11,202 nt of DNA from PVC group bacterium (lineage in GTDB: Bacteria; GCA-001730085; JADFSZ01), in NCBI GenBank assembly GCA_022560555.1, contig JADFSZ010000041.1, forward strand, positions 1 through 11,202, in the 5' to 3' direction. The position numbers were made by a program, and so were the translations under genes. The first letter of the stretch is position 1. Each line of letters begins with the position of its first letter. The notes beneath the pieces were generated by a model, which did no database searches, was not told the origin of the DNA, and saw only the letters and a list, made by a program, of their open reading frames with translations. Below, in pieces: positions 1 to 5,971 of this stretch.

Positions 1-12
1 TTTTCTTTGCGC

Positions 13-138
13 TTTAACCGTTCACCGTTCACTGTTTACTGTTTACTGTTTTTAACCGTTTACCATTCACTGCTCACCGTTTACCGTTCACTGTTTACTG
101 TTTTTAACCGTTTACCGTTCACTGTTTACTGTTTACCG
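13..138. repeat. Heptanucleotide repeat array, consensus TTYACYG
   Basis: Tandem 7-bp units can be read in register: TTCACCG (21-27), TTCACTG (28-34), TTTACTG (35-41, 42-48), then a 10-bp spacer TTTTTAACCG (49-58), more heptads (59-100), the same spacer (101-110), and heptads to 138. The spacer plus following heptads recurs with a 52-bp period (49-72 matches 101-124 except one base), so there is a higher-order repeat. The array begins 2 bp beyond the stop codon of the GumC/Wzz-like gene and so lies in its 3' flank. Similar heptads recur at 3936-3963 and 4014-4041. They resemble in style the heptanucleotide short tandem repeats of cyanobacteria, but no function is known here. Confidence 0.9.
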
Positions 139-140
139 CC

Positions 141-1706
141 TTAATGCGTTACCATCATAATAACCGGTATTGATAAAATCAAAATCACAACAAATGACGC
201 GAATGTCCAAATGTACTTTCGCCGATTACCCCGCTTTTCATGATAAAGATCCGCCTCGGTCTTGATTGCGGCAATCGATCCAAGAATGGGAATCTTTAAA
301 TGTTCGTTGGCATCCGTATACGATCTGAATGAATGATCCGAATATTCCGCGAGAATGATCAGTGCCCCCGACAAAAAGATTCCCATCGCGAGCCCAAGGA
401 GTCCGATCTTAACGCGATTGGGCTTAAAGGGGAATTGCGGAACACGCGGGGGTTCGATCCGATTGAACCGGATTCCCTGCTCGGCCAATTCAATCTGCTG
501 GCTCAATATCTTACTTTCAAGCTGCTTTTTCATGCTTTCATATGTAGTGAGACTGATTCTGTAGTTTCTTTCGTGATTGAAAAATTCCTGTTCAATTTCC
601 GGCATTTCCTGAATACGGCTCTGATAGCCATCAACCAGCCTTTTAATCTGATCACCGCGTGTTCTCATATTAGATAAATTCTGTTCTATCTCCTGTTTGT
701 TCAATTTGAGAGCCTGATAGATGGGATTGTTCTCTGATGTTTCATTGCTTGTGAGAAGGATCTCCTCTTTATCCAATTGCGTATAAATCGTTTCAATCGC
801 GCGCTTTGTCTCAATCACTTCGGGGTGTTTTTCCGTATACAGAAGAAGGAGATTGTTAAGATAGAGTCCCAGCTCATGCTTTTTAAGTTTAAGGTCCGCG
901 ATGACAGGATTGAGCGATTTGGTTGTTTCAGAAATCACAACCGGCTCTTCGCCCGAAAGCTGTCTGGTAATCATATCCAGTTCGCTTTCATCCTGCTCGA
1001 TCAGCATTTGAACCTGCATATAGGCCGATTGCGATTCAGAAAGTTTACTTATCATCGTTCCGCCCTGACCCGGAAGGTTTAGGAGATTTTCTTCTTTAAA
1101 TCTCCTCAGCTTCCTCTCAGCAAGCTCGAGTTCATCGCCTGAATCCCGAAGGCGCTTCTGCAAAAACCCGATGGTGGACTGATACATGGACTTTTGTTTT
1201 TCTAGGCTCATTTCAATATATCTTGTCGAAAGCTGATCCACGACTTTGTATACTTTATGCCGGTCTTCTCCCTCATACGTGATACGAATAACATCCATCC
1301 CCCGAACGGACGTTAAAATATTTGCACGAACACCTTCGATAATGTTTTCCTGCGCCGCGGCACTTTTTCCGGCTGAACGCAGCATATCGATATCGGGATG
1401 ATTGAGAACCACTGTCAGATTCGCATAGCTCAAGAGTTCTTCGCGGAATGTTTTGAGCAAGTCCTGAACAAATTTTCGTGATTTGTCCGCGGACCCGCGG
1501 TCCAGCGGGTTTAAGTCCTGAGACTTTTGCTCGATTTTGATAATCGTTGTTGCCCTGTACTTCTTGGGCATAAAAAAGCTTCCGATCATCGAAATGAGAA
1601 ACACGCTCAAAATGGGGATTACAATGAGATCCTTTCTTTTAAAAATGATCCTTACATAATCCTTGAGTGTGACCTTGTCTCTAAATTCATCAATAAAAGT
1701 GCTCAT
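141..1706 (-). CDS. GumC/Wzz-family polysaccharide co-polymerase without kinase domain
   Basis: This 521-aa inner-membrane protein is predicted to control chain length and export of a surface or exo-polysaccharide together with the Wza-like protein encoded just upstream. Visible parts: N-terminal Wzz region with a transmembrane segment at about 27-46; a long charged, probably coiled-coil periplasmic region at about 165-415, including a TEKHPEVIET stretch (291-300) of the kind seen in GumC-like proteins; a proline-rich PFKPNR motif (426-431) directly before a second membrane segment (433-454); and the cytoplasmic linker DANEHLKIPILGSI (465-478) that in BY-kinases leads into the kinase. Here the Walker motifs never follow. 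The protein instead ends in a third hydrophobic stretch (498-518). The start follows the wza-like stop by 3 bp, with an AGG-type ribosome site inside that gene's last codons, so the two are co-translated. The tyrosine kinase, if present, must be encoded elsewhere. Confidence 0.88.
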   Translation of the reverse strand: MSTFIDEFRDKVTLKDYVRIIFKRKDLIVIPILSVFLISMIGSFFMPKKYRATTIIKIEQKSQDLNPLDRGSADKSRKFVQDLLKTFREELLSYANLTVVLNHPDIDMLRSAGKSAAAQENIIEGVRANILTSVRGMDVIRITYEGEDRHKVYKVVDQLSTRYIEMSLEKQKSMYQSTIGFLQKRLRDSGDELELAERKLRRFKEENLLNLPGQGGTMISKLSESQSAYMQVQMLIEQDESELDMITRQLSGEEPVVISETTKSLNPVIADLKLKKHELGLYLNNLLLLYTEKHPEVIETKRAIETIYTQLDKEEILLTSNETSENNPIYQALKLNKQEIEQNLSNMRTRGDQIKRLVDGYQSRIQEMPEIEQEFFNHERNYRISLTTYESMKKQLESKILSQQIELAEQGIRFNRIEPPRVPQFPFKPNRVKIGLLGLAMGIFLSGALIILAEYSDHSFRSYTDANEHLKIPILGSIAAIKTEADLYHEKRGNRRKYIWTFASFVVILILSIPVIMMVTH

Positions 1707-1709
1707 TAA

Positions 1710-2603
1710 TTACCTGCCTCTTCCCAAGCCTCCGGCCCCGCCCTTAAAGAGCTTCACGCCGTTAAATGACTTGATGACGTCTGTGATAGACTCAGCTGAT
1801 TGTCCCGGAGCCAGTATTTGTCCGAGATACTTGTTGAATGTTTTGGATATTGTCATAGGAACATAAACAACATCGTTTGGCTGTAGATAAAAATCGTATT
1901 TGAGATTTCCGCTAAAGAGAAGTTTGTTCACGTTGACGTGCTTGATATAGGGTTTAACGTCCGAAGGACGGATAATCGTGGCTCTCCAACTCGCGGCATC
2001 ATCCGTCAACAATCCGGCATCAACAAGCGCGTCTCTTAAGCTGATAATATTACCTTTCATTGGAATGCGGCCGGGAAACAAAACTTCGCCGAGCACATAG
2101 ATATACTTACTCCGATAAGCCGTAATCGCAACCGTCATCTCCACATCAATGATGTATTCTTTAAGCGCTTTTTCCAGGACAACAGCTATTTCTTGTTTCG
2201 TCATATCGATCACGCGAATTTCCCCTAAGAGAGGAATAAAAACAGCCCCCTCGGGAGAAACAACATACTCTCCGCTTAAGTCCTCATGCATGCGGACATG
2301 GAGTGAGATCACATCATCAACACCCAAGGTATACGGAATGGCTCCGGGCTCGAGCGCAATGCGTACGCCATTTTTATCTTTTGGAAAAGGGTTTTTGTCT
2401 GTAAAAAAATCCACGGCTAGTGCTTTTTCATGTCGTTTTCTCTTTACGACTTTAACTTCTTCAAATTCGCCGTCATTTGAAGACGCTGATGCAAACTGCA
2501 CTCCGCCGGAACCTTTTCTCAAGTCCCGTGCATACGCCGTCTGAGGAATGACAAACAGAGCGATAAGCAGACAAACACCTAAAATTTTCCAATTCTTCAT
2601 CAT
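1710..2603 (-). CDS. Wza-like polysaccharide export protein (Poly_export/SLBB)
   Basis: Predicted secreted outer-membrane or periplasmic exporter of polysaccharide. The frame is open from 2660, but ATG at 2603 (followed at once by a second ATG at 2600) is preferred. It has a clear GAAGGAG ribosome site and gives a good signal peptide: KNWK, then a hydrophobic core, ending at AYA around residue 25. There is no lipobox cysteine at the cleavage site, so unlike E. coli Wza it is probably not a lipoprotein. The Poly_export domain starts near IPYTLGVDDVI (about 89-101), followed by the typical GEYVVSPEGAVFIPLLGEI segment. An SLBB-type unit follows around KYIYVLGEVLFPGRIPM. The tail is glycine-rich (KGGAGGLGRGR). 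At 297 aa it is shorter than E. coli Wza. It lies between the HTH gene and the GumC/Wzz-like gene and is probably in one operon with them. Confidence 0.9.
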   Translation of the reverse strand: MMKNWKILGVCLLIALFVIPQTAYARDLRKGSGGVQFASASSNDGEFEEVKVVKRKRHEKALAVDFFTDKNPFPKDKNGVRIALEPGAIPYTLGVDDVISLHVRMHEDLSGEYVVSPEGAVFIPLLGEIRVIDMTKQEIAVVLEKALKEYIIDVEMTVAITAYRSKYIYVLGEVLFPGRIPMKGNIISLRDALVDAGLLTDDAASWRATIIRPSDVKPYIKHVNVNKLLFSGNLKYDFYLQPNDVVYVPMTISKTFNKYLGQILAPGQSAESITDVIKSFNGVKLFKGGAGGLGRGR

Positions 2604-2624
2604 AATCTCCTTCGATTTTTTGGA

Positions 2625-2649
2625 TGGTAAATTTGACATAAGTTTACCA
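2625..2649. promoter_or_regulatory. Inverted repeat upstream of the wza-like gene
   Basis: TGGTAAA (2625-2631) and TTTACCA (2643-2649) are perfect 7-bp arms around an 11-bp centre. The element lies between the stop codon of the HTH gene and the start of the wza-like gene, about 22 bp upstream of the ATG. It could be a dyad operator or an RNA hairpin in the leader. The centre read on the minus strand contains TATGTCA, similar to but not the same as the 10-bp repeats upstream. The regulatory role is inferred. Confidence 0.4.
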
Positions 2650-2665
2650 GCCAAAAGCAATTAAG

Positions 2666-2878
2666 TCAATTCGTCTCTCGAAGCACCTCAAAGTATTGTT
2701 GAATGGTTTTCGCGTCATCCGGCAAATACACGCGCCATCCGCGCCAGTCTCTTTTGGCTTTTTGGATCTTGCCTCTTTGTTCCCACCGCATGATGGTTCT
2801 GGGCGTGATACCAATCCGATCCGCAAGTTCTGTAATCGTTATTTTCAGCTTCTTATTATTCTTTCTTCTATTTGCCAT
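2666..2878 (-). CDS. Small MerR-type helix-turn-helix DNA-binding protein
   Basis: This 70-aa protein consists of little more than a winged HTH of the MerR/excisionase type. ITITELADRIGITPRTIMRW (13-32) forms the helix-turn-helix, and the following GKIQKAKRDWRGWRVYL (36-52) is the usual wing, with the conserved R-x-W-R-x-Y pattern. The N-terminus is strongly basic (RRKNNKKLK). There is no effector or dimerisation domain, so any cooperation would come from neighbouring sites on the DNA. It is read towards the wza-like gene, 62 bp away, and is probably its regulator. The 10-bp repeat array at 2931-3000 lies 52 bp upstream of its ATG, suggesting self-regulation. The ribosome site is weak (an AGG 9 nt upstream of the ATG). 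The DNA-binding fold is well supported; the target is inferred. Confidence 0.8.
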   Translation of the reverse strand: MANRRKNNKKLKITITELADRIGITPRTIMRWEQRGKIQKAKRDWRGWRVYLPDDAKTIQQYFEVLRETN

Positions 2879-2912
2879 TTCAAGCTACCTGAAAGTTCCG
2901 GATTTTCGATAT

Positions 2913-2918
2913 TGTCAA
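2913..2918 (-). promoter_or_regulatory. Possible -35 element (TTGACA) for the HTH gene
   Basis: On the minus strand a perfect TTGACA lies 35 bp upstream of the HTH start codon. No good -10 box follows at 16-19 bp (the best are ACTTTC or CTTTCA), so a promoter here would be weak or activator-dependent. The direct-repeat array lies immediately upstream of it, the place expected for activator sites. Confidence 0.25.
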
Positions 2919-2930
2919 AGCGCTTTCGAT

Positions 2931-3000
2931 TGTCATAGTCTGTCATAGCCTGTCATAGACTGTCATGGTTTGTCATAGCTTTTCAAGGAGTGTCATAGAC
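2931..3000. repeat. 10-bp-phased direct repeats (TGTCATAGNC), operator-like
   Basis: Units start at 2931, 2941, 2951, 2961, 2971 and 2991, each beginning TGTCAT. They read TGTCATAGTC, TGTCATAGCC, TGTCATAGAC, TGTCATGGTT, TGTCATAGCT and TGTCATAGAC. The slot at 2981 is occupied by a degenerate unit (TTTCAAGGAG), so the phase is kept. A spacing of exactly 10 bp places every copy on nearly the same face of the DNA helix, as expected for a protein binding side by side. The array lies 52 bp upstream of the HTH gene, next to a TTGACA hexamer. The period is not a multiple of three and no open frame runs through it, so it is not coding. The role as operator is inferred. Confidence 0.85.
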
Positions 3001-3136
3001 ATGCATGTTTTGTGCCATCGAAAGAGACTGCCTTTTAAGTCTTTTACTTTCAAATACTTAAATTGCAATTTGATGTTTTAAAAAGCCGGAAGGGGAAGTT
3101 GTGAATACGAAACAAGAAATCCCGTATTTTCTGTAA

Positions 3137-3157
3137 AACTATATTTTACATATAGTT
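3137..3157. repeat. AT-rich inverted repeat between truA and the HTH gene
   Basis: AACTATAT (3137-3144) and ATATAGTT (3150-3157) are perfect 8-bp arms around TTTAC. It lies about 32 bp downstream of the truA stop codon on the transcribed strand. The stem has no GC core and no T-run follows, so it is a poor intrinsic terminator; an operator dyad is equally possible. The rest of 2879-3188 (apart from the repeat array and the TTGACA) shows no further gene or recognisable element. Confidence 0.4.
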
Positions 3158-3188
3158 ACATCATGTTGATTTATACGAACAAAAACAG

Positions 3189-3929
3189 TCATTTATAGTA
3201 GACCTTTTCGAGGCACAAGCCGGACGCCGGGACGGTATAACCGGCCAAATTCCGGTCACCGCTCTTGAGAACAGTCTCAATCGTGTCCAATGTAAGCTTG
3301 CCCCTGGAAAGCTCAATCAGGGTCCCCGTGAGAATACGAACCATGTTATGAAGAAATCCATCCGCTTCAAAAGTAAAAATCACATCATCACCGGCCTTCT
3401 TGATCGAAAGCCGATGAATGTTTCTCACAGAGTTTTCTTTAAGAGAGCTGATCTTGGAAAACGCGGAAAAATCGTTTTTCCCCTTAAGAATTTTAGCCCC
3501 CTTTTTCATGAGGGGAACATCCAGAGCAAAAGGATAAAAATACACAAAACGCTTTCTCATGGGACAACGGTAGCTGCGGTTGAATATGGTATACGTATAT
3601 CGCTTCTTCTTAGCTGCGTATTGGGCGTGAAATTCCAAAGGGGCTTTTTCGACTTTGGTGATCACAATATCTTTTGGCAAAATAGAATTGAGGGCCTTTT
3701 TGAGACTCTCCGTTGAAATACTTGATTTTGCCACCTTAAAATGCGCAACCTGACCGCGCGCGTGAACACCCGAATCGGTCCGGCCGGCTCCGCGGATCTT
3801 GACTATGTGCCCAAATATTTTATGGAGTTTTTTTTCAATAAGCTCCTGAATGGTTAATGCATTTTTCTGCTTTTGCCATCCGGCATAATTGGTGCCGTCA
3901 TATTCAATTGTGAGTTTGAAATTTTTCAT
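3189..3929 (-). CDS. truA: tRNA pseudouridine(38-40) synthase TruA
   Basis: Cytoplasmic enzyme that isomerises uridine to pseudouridine at positions 38-40 of the tRNA anticodon arm. At 246 aa it has the normal family length. It begins with the typical YDGTNYAGWQKQ (10-21). The signature RGAGRTDSGVHA (46-57) contains the catalytic aspartate D52. The later region FEADGFLHNMVRILTGTLIE is the second family hallmark, and the C-terminus ASGLCLEKVYY is characteristic. The ribosome site is weak. The gene follows the alpha/beta hydrolase gene on the same strand with 106 bp between, which hold heptad repeats, so it may be the last gene of the spsF-hydrolase-truA unit. It is a housekeeping gene and has no evident tie to polysaccharide synthesis. 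Confidence 0.97.
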   Translation of the reverse strand: MKNFKLTIEYDGTNYAGWQKQKNALTIQELIEKKLHKIFGHIVKIRGAGRTDSGVHARGQVAHFKVAKSSISTESLKKALNSILPKDIVITKVEKAPLEFHAQYAAKKKRYTYTIFNRSYRCPMRKRFVYFYPFALDVPLMKKGAKILKGKNDFSAFSKISSLKENSVRNIHRLSIKKAGDDVIFTFEADGFLHNMVRILTGTLIELSRGKLTLDTIETVLKSGDRNLAGYTVPASGLCLEKVYYK

Positions 3930-3935
3930 GAGACT

Positions 3936-4041
3936 CTGTAAACAGTGATCTGTAAACTGTATAAAAAACCTTTAATGCCCTTACTTTTTCCTCAATATGT
4001 CGCCATTGACCCATTCACCGTTCACCGTTTACCGTTTACAG
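3936..4041. repeat. Inverted pair of heptad-repeat arrays
   Basis: On the plus strand 4014-4041 reads TTCACCG, TTCACCG, TTTACCG, TTTACAG, the same heptads as at 13-138. The stretch at 3936-3963 carries related units in the opposite orientation (on the minus strand TTTACAG, ATCACTG, TTTACAG). CTGTAAAC at 3936-3943 and GTTTACAG at 4034-4041 are exact reverse complements, so transcripts could fold here. The last heptad overlaps the end of the hydrolase gene and supplies its TAA stop codon (4036-4038). Confidence 0.75.
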
Positions 4042-5010
4042 TGTTTGTCTGAACCACTCATCCACGACAGGAATAAACTCATCCGGATAATCAATCAAAA
4101 GCTGATGCTTGGCTCCGGGCATAACATAAAATTTCTTTTTTTCCATCGAAAGATAATCATAGAAATTTTTGCAGAATTTAGGAGAAATGATATTGTCCTT
4201 TTCCCCCACGGCTATCATGACGGGCGTCGTCATATTAGGGATTTTATTTTTTGGTTTATACTTAAATATTGTTCGATAGGATTTAAGGGAATACTTCCAG
4301 ACAACTCTAGGATCATCTTGCCGTCTTTTGAGGCTGTCCGCTTTGTAAAGTTCTTTCCAATTAACCGAGTTTCTGAGATTAATGAACATGTCCGGAAGAA
4401 ATCCGATGATGGGTCCGATGATGGGGATTTTTAAAATTCTTTGTTTCGTCATCGGGGCCGTTCTCGTGCTGTCAAATACATTATGACAAACAACACTCTT
4501 GATGCGGGTGTCTTCCAGTGCCGCGATAAACGCGACCTCCCCGCCCTGGCTTGTTCCTAAAATTCCGATCGGACCTGAGTAGCTCCTCTCGATCATGCTC
4601 ATCGTCATCGAAATGATTTCTAGAAACTCGGACATCGTAAAAACACCCCGGGGACCTTCGGAACGGCCGTGCCCGATAAAATCAATCGCGAAAACATTGT
4701 ATCCTAACCCGGAAAGTTTCCATTCAAAATACCGGTAAAGCCACCCATAAGACCCTGTCCCGGGAATAATCATGATATTGGGAGCGTTTTGGCTATGGAT
4801 ATAGGTATCAATATGAATTTTGAAAGGTTTTCTCTTCCGGTAGTACGTGAGAAAAACCGACTCTCTTTTAGCCTCAATCTGATCATGCTGAGCTTCTTCA
4901 CGGGAGGGCTTGATTGGCTGAGCCACGAGAGAAAACGAATAAAAGAAAAGAACCAATCCGATAACGAGGAAGGTAAGAATTGCTATTTTAAAAATAACGG
5001 TCATTGACAT
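4036..5010 (-). CDS. Membrane-anchored alpha/beta hydrolase (S33/lysophospholipase-like)
   Basis: This 324-aa protein has an N-terminal hydrophobic segment (about 5-30) that probably anchors it in the inner membrane, followed by a full alpha/beta-hydrolase fold. A complete catalytic triad can be read: nucleophile S154 in GTSQGG (152-157), acid D272 in VGEKDNI, and H302 in PGAKHQL. IPGTGSYGW (82-90) is the oxyanion-hole region, and DFIGHGRSEGPRG (110-122) is typical of monoglyceride-lipase or lysophospholipase-like S33 members. The substrate is unknown; an ester on lipid or on acylated glycan is possible given the neighbours. It lies 29 bp downstream of spsF on the same strand and is probably cotranscribed. 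Its C-terminal codons run into a heptad repeat, suggesting that the stop codon was set by repeat expansion or insertion. Confidence 0.85.
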   Translation of the reverse strand: MSMTVIFKIAILTFLVIGLVLFFYSFSLVAQPIKPSREEAQHDQIEAKRESVFLTYYRKRKPFKIHIDTYIHSQNAPNIMIIPGTGSYGWLYRYFEWKLSGLGYNVFAIDFIGHGRSEGPRGVFTMSEFLEIISMTMSMIERSYSGPIGILGTSQGGEVAFIAALEDTRIKSVVCHNVFDSTRTAPMTKQRILKIPIIGPIIGFLPDMFINLRNSVNWKELYKADSLKRRQDDPRVVWKYSLKSYRTIFKYKPKNKIPNMTTPVMIAVGEKDNIISPKFCKNFYDYLSMEKKKFYVMPGAKHQLLIDYPDEFIPVVDEWFRQTL

Positions 5011-5039
5011 ACGCTATACCTATCCATTTAATCATGTTG

Positions 5040-5792
5040 TTATTCGCCCAGCTCTTTTTGACGGACGGTCTGATTGATGTTGCACACATCAGGGTGATCA
5101 TCTAAAAACCGGACAATCTGTTGGACTGATATCTCAATCGAATCATCAAAATGTGCATAAAGAGCACGCACAACGTCTAAATCCTCCTTAGTATCAACAC
5201 AAATACGGTAGTGCGGACGATTCAATGGAGGTTCGGCCACTATCTCATGCAGCTTGAACTGTTTAGGATGTTCGTAAATATAGGGTGTGACATGTTCTTT
5301 TTCGTATTGTTGTGTAGTATTTTGATGCGCCTTTTTGAGAGCGTTAAACGAAAAAATTTCTGTATCCAATCCCCTAGGATAACTTCGCGTCACATGGTTG
5401 CTCATATAATCATATTTTCCGGATTCAAATAGATTGATAAGGTTATCAACAATCTCCGGTGCGATCAAAGGACAGTCACCCGTAATCCGAATAATAGGAT
5501 TGGCGGCTACCTGTTTGGCCGCACAGTAATACCGGTCCAAAACATTTTCAAGGCTTCCTCGAAACACATCAATACCATGCTTGGCAGCCACATCCGCTAA
5601 CGCTGCGTCTTCTTGACCTTCCGGAATCGCCAAGACTATCCCCTTGAGTTTTACGGAGAGAGACAAGCGCCGGATAACCTTCTCAATAAGTATATCCGCT
5701 CCGATAGAACACATGATCTTATCCGGTAGACGATTCGAACTACGTCTCGCTTGTATAATGGCAATGGGATTCATTGAAAAGTCGATACTCAT
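5040..5792 (-). CDS. spsF: SpsF-type cytidylyltransferase (CMP-sugar synthetase family)
   Basis: Predicted to activate a sugar acid with CTP (CMP-sugar plus pyrophosphate) in the cytoplasm. The 250-aa protein shows the nucleotide-binding N-terminus IIQARRSSNRLPDK (12-25), RITGDCPLI (102-110) with the metal-binding aspartate, YPRGLDTEIF (138-147), EHVTPYIYEHP (166-176) and CVDTKEDLDVVRAL (198-211). These are the landmarks of the SpsF/NeuA/KdsB superfamily and place it closest to SpsF. It is divergent from the NeuB-family cluster, whose product is the natural substrate. A second ATG at 5774 is possible, and neither start has a clear ribosome site. The upstream promoter (5819-5847) leaves about 20 nt of leader before the first ATG, which favours 5792. 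The exact sugar is not readable from sequence. Confidence 0.85.
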   Translation of the reverse strand: MSIDFSMNPIAIIQARRSSNRLPDKIMCSIGADILIEKVIRRLSLSVKLKGIVLAIPEGQEDAALADVAAKHGIDVFRGSLENVLDRYYCAAKQVAANPIIRITGDCPLIAPEIVDNLINLFESGKYDYMSNHVTRSYPRGLDTEIFSFNALKKAHQNTTQQYEKEHVTPYIYEHPKQFKLHEIVAEPPLNRPHYRICVDTKEDLDVVRALYAHFDDSIEISVQQIVRFLDDHPDVCNINQTVRQKELGE

Positions 5793-5818
5793 GAGTTTAA
5801 TTAAAATACAATCAAGCG

Positions 5819-5847
5819 ATTATAATAGATGCCATACCCCATGTCCA
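5819..5847 (-). promoter_or_regulatory. Sigma70-type promoter for spsF
   Basis: On the minus strand TGGACA (5847-5842) is followed after exactly 17 bp by a perfect TATAAT (5824-5819). The predicted transcript start would be near 5812, about 20 nt before the spsF ATG. The nearest minus-strand genes downstream (hydrolase, truA) could be read from it as well. Confidence 0.65.
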
Positions 5848-5895
5848 CAGAATATATAATGCGCTGTAATTTATTATGTTATGAAGATAACCCCC

Positions 5896-5908
5896 GGGGC
5901 TCAGCCCC
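5896..5908. other. GC-rich hairpin in the divergent intergenic region
   Basis: GGGGC (5896-5900), TCA, GCCCC (5904-5908) forms a short stable stem. It lies between the two divergent promoters and could insulate them or be a protein site. No T-run follows on either strand, so it is not a convincing terminator. Confidence 0.35.
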
Positions 5909-5925
5909 CTTCGATGATTTTAGCC

Positions 5926-5953
5926 TTGATTAATTACAATCCCAAATTATACT
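5926..5953 (+). promoter_or_regulatory. Sigma70-type promoter for the sugar reductase operon
   Basis: TTGATT (5926-5931) with a 16-bp spacer leads to TATACT (5948-5953), one mismatch from the -10 consensus. Transcription would start near 5960, giving a very short leader before the ATG at 5972, where no clear ribosome site is seen. Confidence 0.5.
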
Positions 5954-5971
5954 GATAAGCTTAATACGCTT

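Noticed and set aside
13-138. CRISPR array
   Set aside because: Units are only 7 bp with no unique spacers; the 52-bp period comes from repeats throughout.
2604-2660. Upstream start for the wza-like gene (adds 19 residues)
   Set aside because: It would run through the dyad, lacks a ribosome site, and would bury the signal peptide behind a charged extension.
2931-3000. Plasmid-type replication iterons
   Set aside because: There is no replication initiator gene or AT-rich/DnaA context, units are short, and the neighbouring gene is a MerR-type regulator next to housekeeping truA.
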